Shown here one piece after another: positions 36,660 to 45,800 of a stretch of DNA of 64,000 nucleotides. Where the stretch lies: assembly GCA_028023455.1 (NCBI GenBank), contig JAQFVV010006309.1, positions 3,387,482 through 3,451,481 on the forward strand, given 5' to 3'. The position numbers and the translations under genes were made by a program. This stretch comes from Epiperipatus broadwayi. Lineage: Eukaryota; Onychophora; Udeonychophora; Euonychophora; Peripatidae. Below the pieces are notes generated by a model, which made no database searches, had not been told where the DNA came from, and saw only the letters and a program-made list of their open reading frames with translations. The stretch's first letter is position 1. Each line of letters begins with the position of its first letter.

Positions 36660-38183
36660 CCATGTTTTTCTGAAAATAAGACCAGGTCTTATATTATTTT
36701 TTTCCCAAAAGACACTGTAGGGCTTATTTTCAGGGGATGTCTTACTTTTTAATGTAAAAGCATCTATATTTATTCATGTACAAAAATCTACATTTATCCA
36801 AGTACTTCTCTTTTGAGAAAGCTGAAAATTTCTTACCCCAGGAGCCCCTCACAATTCCTTTCTTATATTCACTGGATTATATCTTTCTTTTGGCACTCAT
36901 CTTATCTGCTGATCAGAATATTATTCCATTTAAATTTACCATTAATTCAAATGTTAATTAAAGATTTGTGTGACAGAAGTAGTAACAAAAATGCTTGCAG
37001 TTAAGAATAGTTTGTCTACGCAAAAGCAACAAAAAACTCCAGGTACAAAAATTCAGAAAATGTTTCTGTATTTCACGCATGCTCATTTAGTATATCCATC
37101 ACAACATACAGCATATTGAATTACTATAATTCATATATGACACAACCACATCCATCCATTATCAAATGCATTCATTGCAAACACTTTCCAAATTATTTGT
37201 AATAGTCCTGATTGAGTATTTCTTTTAAAAACTTCTCTTTAGAGAAATATAGATGATTAATTAAATCTAAACTTTGATTATTAAAATCACTTCCAATATT
37301 TTAATAATCTTTTAAAAAAAAATGTTTAAGAAATAAAACTTTTTTCTTTTAAATAGTCAAAATAAGAGTCATAGATCACATGACCATATCTATGACTCTT
37401 ATTTTGACTATTTATAGTCTCCGCCTTAAGTCTTATACAATATTATATTGCTAAGACTACTAATATATAGTATGGCTGAAGATCTATCAGCCCCATATAG
37501 CTATTTGAGTTGGATAGCTGGGTTTGAAGACATGTAGATGTCTGAAAATTTCAGATTTTTTACTCAATAGATAACTTTTAGATAAGTGATTGGCTTTGGG
37601 TTGGTAGTTTTAGATCTAGTGTCTGAACCTACCCTGGCACCTCTCTGAGGAGTGCCAAAGCATGAAACCATGGTCAGGGGTTGGGGAGAGGGTCCTGACA
37701 GAGATATTTTAAGTGCTGGCTCTGGCTAAGCATTTATCACAAAGCTTGTTGAGGAATTGGCAATCCTCACTCTTTATTTTTTCTTTTATCTTAAATAATT
37801 AAAAACTACCATGATGAAAATGTAAAACTAAGTCAACCATTCTAAATTTAAATATTAAATATAAATATAATAAATACCTAAAATTATATAAATAAAATTA
37901 TAAATTATTTGATATAGTGACTTATAGATAAATTGTTTCTCTATACAGGTAGAATTATGTTTATCAAAAATGATTGATAGGACAATGTAAAAGAAACATT
38001 TAATTTATATTACCATTTATTTAAAGCATTAATGTCAAAATATTGTTTCTTTATACATTCAGTAATTTATAATTCCAATATGCCCATTATGTGTTTCAAT
38101 GGCTTGATGATCTTAAATAGGGCTATACCAATACCATGCTAGGGCTTAATTTCAGATTATATCTTATTTTGGGGGAAACACAG
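36660..38183. mobile_element. ~1.5-kb TIR element with TA target duplication (family Q1)
   Basis: The left end, CCATGTTTTTCTGAAAATAA, is mirrored by TTATTTTGGGGGAAACACAG at the right end (38,164-38,183). Each end is flanked by TA (36,658-36,659 and 38,184-38,185). A subterminal word, GGGCTTATTTTCAGGGGATG (36,721), is echoed near the right end (AGGGCTTAATTTCAG, about 38,141). Ends of this kind are known to me from widespread non-autonomous mariner-type elements. No transposase is recognisable; the plus open frames 36,776-37,004 show no DDE-type motif. A T1 repeat (37,357-37,775) is inserted in the middle, so the original element was about 1.1 kb. Confidence 0.75.
37357..37775 (-). repeat. Single T1 repeat unit inserted in the Q1 element
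   Basis: It matches the inverted arm of the 14.4-16.5 kb palindrome almost word for word (for example ATGGCTGAAGATCTATCAGC and GCTTGTTGAGGAATTGGCAA). It begins with a perfect 26-bp-arm hairpin at 37,357-37,415 (AAATAGTCAAAATAAGAGTC and its complement). That hairpin is the same sequence as a unit end and may be the remnant of a palindromic terminus. This shows the unit can insert alone. Confidence 0.75.
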
Positions 38184-38514
38184 TAATAAAAAAGTCAAAC
38201 ACTGATCTAGCAATGGCAATTTTATATCACTATATTATCTGGTATTCATTGATCATTCAAACTTAAAAAATAGATGGATCTAGAATAAGGAAAAGTTATG
38301 TTCAAGTTATTTGTTAAAGATTGGCTTGTCATTTGCATTAACATCTAAATATTTAAGGTTTTAGTAATTGAAAAATTAATGCTTATTATTTATGGGGATC
38401 CAAAAAATGAGAATGATAAGTTGATACATGACTTAGAAATAGTATTATAGAAAAGAAAAATGGAGATTGGTTTTAGTAATACATGGTGTGACCTTAAAAT
38501 GGTTTCAATTTTGT

Positions 38515-39325
38515 ATATATAAGTAGAGGGGCTTGAATTTAGGACTTTTTCACCTATGTCCTCCATTCCATCTCAAGCAATCAATACCCATGACCACATG
38601 TGAAAAAGATAAATGATCCCAAATATAATATTTCATGCAGAACCAGCATTCATGAGTTGGGTCAGATCATAATCTCCCACACATTTATGCAATCAGTGCT
38701 TATATTAAGATAGCAATTATTTAAACCGTACTGGACAGGCTTCAATATTCTCACCCTTCTAACTATTCAGTCATCCATTTCATTGAAAAACCAATGCTGG
38801 ACTGCTCAAAGCCCTTATTGGATTTGTTACTGTAGTCATATCCATGTACACATCACATCAATGTAACCCCTCATTTTACTGAATTATTACATATTCATAT
38901 ATATTAATAAGAGTGATGGTGTCATCTTATACTATGATGTAATCTATTTCAAACACTATATATAATTTGACATGATGTCTTCATGGGTATGACTGACTAC
39001 AATGTCAAATCCAATAAGGGTTTTGAGCATTCCATCATAAGTTTTTAATGAAATGGATGGTTGAATAATAGAAAAAGGGAGAAGATTGAAGCCTATCCAG
39101 TAAAGTATAAGCAATTGCTTTTGTAATATAAATTGAGCACTAATTGTATATATGTGTGTGGAATTATGATCTAGCCCAACTGGTGAGTGCTGGTTCTGTA
39201 TGAAATACATATATTGGGAATCATTTATCTTTTTTACATTATATGGTCATGTGTATCAGTTGTTCAAGATAGAATGGAGAATGAATGTACTGGAAAATCC
39301 TAAGATCAAATCCCTCTACTTACAT
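38515..39325. mobile_element. Two S1 SINE-like copies head to head (~810-bp palindrome)
   Basis: Copy 1 (38,515-38,850) has B-box-like and A-box-like words on the minus strand near 38,528-38,542 and 38,586-38,599. Copy 2 (38,985-39,325) is inverted, with A box TGGTCATGTGTATCAGTTG (39,244-39,262) and B box AGATCAAATCCC (39,302-39,313). Shared words include AATGGATG, the TGGACAGGCTTCAAT/ATTGAAGCC pair and AACCAGCATTCATGAGTTGG/CAACTGGTGAGTGCTGGTT. The minus open frame 38,956-39,210 is a by-product. Confidence 0.7.
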
Positions 39326-39455
39326 ATATAAAAAAAATTCAGTATAAGCAATATATATATATGAAATAAAAAGTGAAAAGATGGAGACCTATTGGAATTT
39401 TAGAAAAAAAATGAAAGCAAAAAAGTTTGATGAAATAAAAATTCATTATGCTAAA

Positions 39456-40276
39456 ATTGATTGAGGAACTCTCTTATTCAAATATAAATTGCAGTTGAAT
39501 AATAACACCAAATAATAAATCTTTATTAGAGTAAGAAAAAAACAGAGGGTTATTTAATGAAACACGTATCTACCATGGATCGTTTTATTATTGAAATCAC
39601 GTATAGAATATATCCTATCAAATGCTGTAGAGTGTGCAAATGAAGATGAAACTTAGACCATCCTATCCCATGGGGTAAATATTTAATGATTTTAATTTGG
39701 GGTTTTTGATTAAAATTTCATAGTGTGTTTTGTATTGATATATTTTTGTTATTTATTTGTAATATTGTAAAATTAAGAGCTAATTAAATGCGGAGATAAA
39801 ATATTAAAATTTCAACATTGTGCTGTGTAATTAGTTAAGATTTTATCGTTTATCCTTCTTTATTAGCTAAGCAACAAACCAATTTCCCGAGATAAAGAAT
39901 AGATGAGCTAGCCTGGGATTAATCTCTTCGGGACATAGAGTAATTCGTTAGAATATCCATCTTTCTAGTGATGTATTGAGTAAAGCATCTATTTAATGAT
40001 TTTATTAAGTCAAAAAAGGACTAACCCTTATCTAAGTTATGCAGTCATATCCCTCTGGGGAGGGAGCAATCTTTTCTCAGAGGTGGCACGTAAAGGTCTT
40101 GGTGAACCAGTTCTTTCAAAGGTATGAGTGTAGTAATTTACTTTTATGATGCAATTCTAGAAAGTAGTAAATGATGTTGTCTAACTGAATACCTACAATC
40201 ATTTCTGTTACATAACATGAATTCCATGCTCAATGTGTGTAGATATACATATAAGAGGCTAAAACGGACCGGTACA
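39456..40276 (+). repeat. 5' LTR, last ~0.82 kb only
   Basis: Matches 44,871-45,690 from ATTGATTGAGGAACTCTCTT to the end ACGGACCGGT, with scattered substitutions and small indels. Upstream of 39,456 the similarity stops abruptly, and the preceding sequence is ordinary A/T DNA next to the S1 pair. Confidence 0.85.
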
Positions 40277-40282
40277 GGAAAA

Positions 40283-40303
40283 TGGTGACCAACGTGTTTT
40301 GGG
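40283..40303 (+). promoter_or_regulatory. Primer-binding-site-like sequence
   Basis: TGGTGACCAACGTG begins about 6 nt after the LTR end. Starting with TGG (pairing with a tRNA 3' CCA) just inside the 5' LTR is the normal place and form of a minus-strand primer site. I do not assign the tRNA. Confidence 0.65.
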
Positions 40304-40504
40304 CACGATGCATATTAAGTATGCACAAAAGCTAATAGAGGGGGACACAGCCACGTAATGCAATTAAATGAAATAAAAAATACTTTTTAAAGGAAGTGTA
40401 GGCAGGTAGAGAGCTATAAATGGAGCAAAAAGAGAAGTAATAAATACACATGTACTATATATATAGGTGGTAGACGGATTAGAATTGAGTTAAGTGCGAA
40501 TGTA

Positions 40505-40725
40505 CCGAGATTTAATAAAAAAATAAATAAATAGAATACTTTGCTAGCGTTGAGATTTAATAACAAATAAATAAATAAACAGAATACTTTGTTAGAAATA
40601 AGTAGAATACTTTGTAATAAATAAATAGAATACTGTGTTAACGTTGAGATTTAATAAAAAAGTAATAAATAAACAGAATACTTTGTTATAAATAAACAGT
40701 ATACTTTGTTAGTGCCTAGATATTG
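40505..40725 (+). repeat. Tandem repeat leader upstream of gag-like ORF
   Basis: Five diverged copies of an AATAAATAAACAGAATACTT-type unit, some with GTTAACGTTGAGATTTAATA between them. It lies between the primer site and the ORF, so it is probably the 5' untranslated leader. Confidence 0.7.
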
Positions 40726-40731
40726 TGAAAG

Positions 40732-41845
40732 GTGAATAATAAAAGATTTTTTGTGGAAGGGGAGGGGGGGGGAAGAGGAAGACAAAATAGAATAGAACCT
40801 GAAATGGAAGAAAAAAAGTTAATGAATATAATGTTGGACTTTATGAAACAACTGAGAGAAGAAATAGCTAAAGTACCAAGGCAAATAGAAGAGTTCAACA
40901 GAGAAATAGAGAAAAGGATAGAGAATATGACCCAAAGAATAGACAATGTTAAAGATGAAACATTACAGAAATTAAAAATAAAAAATCCTAATGTAGAAAT
41001 AAAATATGATAATCTTGACCTAGATAATAGTAAACATACAGAAACTATAGAAAATAGACAACATGCAACAGGACTAGAGTTTGAGGGTGTGTGTGAAAGA
41101 ATTGATGAAAAAAGAAATGAGATAGAAAATAGCTGCAATAGCAAAATGTGTGAAATAGAGAAGCTGGTAGGAAATGATACTAAAGTAGCAAAAATAGAAA
41201 ACACGGTCCAGCAGATAGAACAGCAGGTTATAATGCCAAATGTTAGCAGCAGCAACAAACATGAACAGGAAGCTATAAAGGAAAAATGACAGACAGGGAT
41301 AAAAATATGTGAGATAGAGAGCGAAGTAAACAGTTTTGACATAAATAGAGTGAAAAGAGACAAAATGGATAAAAACAATATAGATAGTAAAGGAGGAAAT
41401 GATAATTTGAATATGGTAGTGAGGGAGAACGAACAGAAAGTAAGAGAGAGTGAAAATAGTCAGCAGCAAGGTAGAGATAAAATAGAAAAAATAATGCAGA
41501 TATAGTAGTAGGAAAGTCAGTAGAGAGAGAATATCTTACCAGTTTAGAAAAGTACTTTAAAATAAATTCGATAGAACAAATAACAGAGATACTAAACACA
41601 GCAGATACAAGTCAACAAAATAAACCAGTGGGCAAGACTCGAGAAAACGTCAGTTTAAACTCCATAAACTGGAATGGTAGTGGTCAAAGACAAACACAAT
41701 GGCATAGGAAGGCTAGGCATAGGAGTCAAAGTCCTGAAACATATGTGAAGCATATCAAAAGCAACGATGATGATAATGGACATAAATACGGACATGGGAA
41801 GGGATTCAGACCTTCAACACCTAAATCAGGGTCAAGCAAAACTTA
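40732..41845 (+). pseudogene. gag-like coiled-coil protein, broken by a stop and a frameshift
   Basis: The first open part (40,732-41,289, 185 residues from the first ATG) is rich in Glu, Lys, Ile and Gln with a heptad-like rhythm (for example REEIAKVPRQIEEFNREIEK near residues 40-60). This predicts a long coiled coil as in the N-terminal part of some Gypsy-type Gag proteins, which assemble the particle around the RNA. At 41,287 there is a TGA, after which the same frame stays open and similar to about 41,500. A frame change near 41,490 then leads into a frame ending at 41,845 with a basic, Ser/Gly-rich tail (QWHRKARHRSQSP). No CCHC zinc knuckle is visible. The three minus-strand frames opposite (40,716-41,599) are shadows of the A/G-rich coding strand. 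Its position just after the leader supports gag. Function is inferred from place and composition, not homology. Confidence 0.62.
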
Positions 41846-42494
41846 AGATATTGAGGTGGCGGTTGTGGTCATGGGTATGATTGATGTCGTTTTAGTTAGT
41901 TAACTTTGGAAGTTCTGTTTTTAGTCTTCTCTTCAGGGTTGTGAATGTACAGAAAAGGATTGAAAGTTTGCTGACAGTACTTAGGTTGAATGGGTTAAAA
42001 TGTACCATTTAATTCCACTAAAAATTACATGCAGAAACACCCAGACTGTTTTAAAACATAGCAGAGGAACAATGAACTCTGGGACATTCAATTCAGTGTG
42101 CATAAAGTCCTAATAAGTCTAAGTATAAAAAATAGCAAGGATGCATTTACTGAAATTTTCCGTGAACAAGTTGTGTTGGCTTATATGTAAATGCCTGTAA
42201 GTCTCATTAAAAGATACAAGTGGGGACATATATAGCGAACATAGATAAATAACAGTATTATTATTATTATTATGTGGGCATATAATTATTATTATGTGGG
42301 CATATATACTGTGTGTTTGTGGGTTAGATACTTTCTGTTGGGCAAATAAATGGTGTTCAGCTCATGTTTGAATCGGAACTCGGAGGGGGGTTTGAAATAG
42401 GGCTTCTCTTTGTTGGACTGAGATAGAGGGTTTTTTTTTTTTGACTAGCACAGGTGGCCATTAACCGTCACAGTCAATAGATTTTTTTTTAGTT

Positions 42495-42755
42495 TTATTG
42501 TATATAGCTAAATATAACTTAGTATATTCCTTAAGATTTTGATTTTCAGTATTAGTGACACAACTGTATATATATATAGTTAAGTATAAACTAATATTTT
42601 TTTTTACATATATAATAAACTAGTATATTCTTTAGTATTAGATATAAATTAGTATATTCCTTAAGATTTTTATTTTCATTATTAATAACACTCGTATATA
42701 GTCAAATATAAACTAATATCTCGTTTTAAATTTGTAATGAACTAGTATATTCATC
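42495..42755 (+). repeat. ~130-bp diverged tandem repeat in the element's 3' region
   Basis: AGTATATTCCTTAAGATTTT recurs at about 42,521 and 42,651, each followed by CAGTATTAG-like and AAACTAATAT-like words. A smaller duplication, ATTATTATTATGTGGGCATA, lies at about 42,262-42,303. Confidence 0.55.
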
Positions 42756-42824
42756 AATAGAATTATATATAGGTAAAAGTAATTTAATATAGACTTTAAA
42801 TGGTTAACCCATTTAGAAGTCTCA

Positions 42825-42840
42825 TTAAGGGAGGGGGGGT
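42825..42840 (+). promoter_or_regulatory. Polypurine tract
   Basis: AAGGGAGGGGGGG ends 3-4 nt before TGTGACAG at 42,843. A purine run immediately 5' of the 3' LTR is the expected plus-strand primer in LTR elements. It fixes the LTR start. Confidence 0.7.
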
Positions 42841-42842
42841 AT

Positions 42843-45690
42843 TGTGACAGTCAGTCTTAAATGACTGCCACAAAGATGGCTGCAAGCATAGTTGCAGCCT
42901 GAATAAACATATATATAAATAATAAAAGGTTGGTCTGTGCGAATATATTTTCACTTCGTTTGCGCACAAAATATATTTTAAATTAAAAAAGCTAAAGGGT
43001 GACGATACATTTTAAATGGACAATCATATACATTTAAAGTGAAATGCATTTTTTTTTTTTCAGTTTTAATAAATGTGTTATTTTTGATATGGAGAAAGGG
43101 ATATAAAATTATATTGGGAAATTTAAATGTAAATAACCCAGCAACTAAATATGTTGTATTTTCAAATTATCAAATTTCGATGTAAATTTTTATTTTTGGA
43201 TTACGTGTTGAAAGTAAATTTATGTACAAAATTTTTAAAATAATGTTAACCTTGTTACAACACGTAATCTTTATAATTTTGTTGTTTTCTTTGTTAATTA
43301 TGGTTTTAATGACCGCAGGCAAGTCAGTGACTTTTCTCTTTTGTTATAATATTTTTAGAGAAAATTGTAAAAGCATATGAATAGTCAGTCATTCGGCTTG
43401 ACACCTGCAGATTAAAAATTAATTAAAACATGGGATAGGAATGTAAACTGCTAATGGTCTAAAAGAAAATTCCTAAACAGATTTAAAAAGATAAAAAGAG
43501 TTTTAATTAAAGTAATTAAAAAAAATCGAAAACAGCAATAGTTTGTGGAGGGGACCCTGTAATGAGGAGGATATATGTGCATGCTAATCAGGTGATATAG
43601 GGGATTATTAATTGATTCATTCAGTCAGTTGGATAGATTGAATTGAGTTGAGTTGAAGGACAGTGAGTTCAACGCGCGCAGTAAAAAAAAATTGATTGAC
43701 TTATTTTCGCCGATGATCGGTTAACGAAAAAATATATACTTGACAGTAAAAATTCAAAGTCAGTGCAAGCTGTAAGTATGCTTAATCTGAAGAAATAAAA
43801 AAAAAAAAAGAAAACCTGCAAATAGAAATCTATAAAGGAATCAGGAAAGTGACCAGAAAAGTCTGCTGAAAGAAATAGATTCGATGGAAAAGTATTATTA
43901 AAAATATCGCAAGTTATCTAAAGAATAAATGTAATAATTTCAGCGGGAAATCATCTTAACATGGATCCATTTGATAATAGGAAATCAAGACTGAATAGTA
44001 TTGCCCCAGTGAACATGGAGTAGAGAACCCGCTTCGGTCCATTCGCACTGCTCAAGACCTATGTAGCCACCAAGTTATGTGACTCTCTGTCCATTTGAAA
44101 ATGTAGCTGCCTATGAACTATTCTGCCTGCCATCCATAGAAGAGACCCCTTCATTGTCTGCTCAAGATGTATATATCTCCTTCAGAAGCCCTCAGCCCAG
44201 AAGAAAACGAAATCTACGGGAAGTAAAACCCTTTATAATTCTAAATATAATTATTTTTTTTCGTGTGTGATTTAAATTTTTTTACGAATGATTTGTTTTC
44301 ATTTTTATTATTATAGATATAATCAGATATTGAAAATTTACGTAATCTTTTATATGTATTTGACCAATGATTTTTCTTGTATTATTATTAATTCTATGCG
44401 TGATTCAATAGATTTTATTACCAAAATAAATTGTAGTATATTATGAATGTTTTAAATAATGATTTAAGGAAGGTAGATTTCTCGTAAAGTTAGATACACA
44501 CAAGTGGGAGGCATTAGCCTGTTTGCCCATTTTAGTTTTATTTTATTACATAAATATCCACTACATGCAGGATAAATATACAGTCAATAACTGTTCTTTC
44601 TTTAAGATAGTATTGTATAAAGAAACGGGCCATTAAATCTACCTTCCCAGATAGTTGAAAGGCTATGGAGTGAGTGCGTACGTTATAATCTACCGCAAAT
44701 TCATTTAACGACGCTCATTCCGATACGTTATAATCTACCGCAAATTCATTTCGATTAGTATAAATTTATTCCATCCGCTACGTGCAGGATAATAATGATA
44801 GTAATAGTAAAAAAATAAGGGAATAAATAAGTCTATTAGTTCCTTGTTTGAACGATCCGCTATGGGCAGGATTGATTGAGGAACTCTCTTATTCAAATAT
44901 AAATTGCGGTTGAATAATAACACCAAATAATAAATCTTTATTAGAGTAAGAAAAAGACAGAGGGTTATTTAATGAAACACGTATCTACCATGGATCGTTT
45001 GATTATTGAAATCACGTATAGAATATATCCTATCAAATGCTGTAGAGTGTGCAAACGAAGATGAAACTTAGACCATCCTATCCCATGGGGTAAATATTTA
45101 ATGATTTTAACTTGGGGTTTTTGATTAAAATTTCATAGTGTTTTGTATTGATATATTTTTGTTATTTATTTGTAATATTGTAAAATTAAGGGCTAATTAA
45201 ATGCGGAGATAAAATATTAACATTTCGATGTTGTGCTGTGTAATTAGTTAAGATTTTATCATTTATCCTTCTTTGTTAGTTAAGCAACAAACCAATTTCT
45301 CGAGATAAAGAGTAGATGAGCTAGCCTGGGATTAATCTCTATCGGGACATAGAGTAATTCGTTAGAATATCCATCTTTCTAGTGATGTATTAAGTAAAGC
45401 ATCTATATTAGTGATTTTATTAAGTCAAAAAGGGACTAACCCTTATCTAAATTATGCAGTCATATCCCTCTGGGGAGGGAGCAATCTTTTCTCAGAGGTG
45501 GCGCATAAAGGTCTTGGTGAACCAGATCTTTCAAAGGTATGAGTGTAGTAATTTACTTTTATGATGCAATTCTAGAAAGTAGTAAATGATGATATCTAAC
45601 TGAATACCTACAATCGGTGCTCTGTTACATAACATGCATTCCATGCTCATTGTGTGTGGATATACGTACAGGAGAAAAACGGACCGGTCA
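42843..45690 (+). repeat. Full-length 3' LTR, ~2.85 kb
   Basis: It starts TGTGACAGTCAGTC and ends CGGACCGGTCA (TG...CA). The last 820 bp equal the 5' LTR. Inside, a 28-bp word (TACGTTATAATCTACCGCAA...) is directly repeated at about 44,680 and 44,725, and GCTACGTGCAGGAT-like words occur several times. A GC-richer patch at 43,960-44,225 starts with an ATG and includes an open frame of 63 codons (44,079-44,270) with no recognised domain. LTRs of this size are long for the class. Confidence 0.65.
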
Positions 45691-45740
45691 ATATATACAT
45701 AATATTACAAATCGATGTCTGTATTTCTTCAAAATAATAT

Positions 45741-45800
45741 ATGTAACTTTATAAATAAATATTTAAAAATATTTTTAAATATTTATTTATAAAGTTACAT
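45741..45800. repeat. Perfect 60-bp palindrome
   Basis: 45,741-45,770 (starting ATGTAACTTTATAAATAAAT) and 45,771-45,800 are exact reverse complements with no loop, 50 bp downstream of the LTR end. It is made of A/T words, but perfect symmetry at this length is not expected by chance. Confidence 0.85.

Larger units (their letters stand above)
39456..45690 (+). mobile_element. LTR retrotransposon: gag-like ORF only, truncated 5' LTR, long 3' LTR
   Basis: Two nearly identical direct repeats (39,456-40,276 and 44,871-45,690) flank an internal region. In order it holds a primer-binding-site-like sequence, a tandem-repeat leader, a gag-like coiled-coil ORF, a long non-coding stretch and a polypurine tract. 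Directly after the tract comes TGTGACAG, so the full 3' LTR would run 42,843-45,690 (about 2.85 kb), and the 5' copy has only its last 0.82 kb. No protease, RT, RNase H or integrase is present between gag and the polypurine tract, so the element depends on proteins from elsewhere. The LTR/PBS layout resembles Gypsy-type elements, but without pol the superfamily is inferred. I see no target duplication, as expected if the 5' side was deleted. The LTR segments differ at only a few positions by eye, suggesting a fairly recent insertion. Confidence 0.8.

Noticed and set aside
38956-39210. 84-codon minus-strand frame
   Set aside because: Lies within the inverted S1 repeat pair.
40716-41599. Three long minus-strand open frames (up to 220 residues) opposite the gag-like ORF
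   Set aside because: They are Phe/Ser/Leu-rich complements of the A/G-rich coding strand; the leader and LTR context support the + strand.
39456-45690. Endogenous retrovirus with envelope gene
   Set aside because: No pol or envelope-like frame exists between the gag-like ORF and the polypurine tract.
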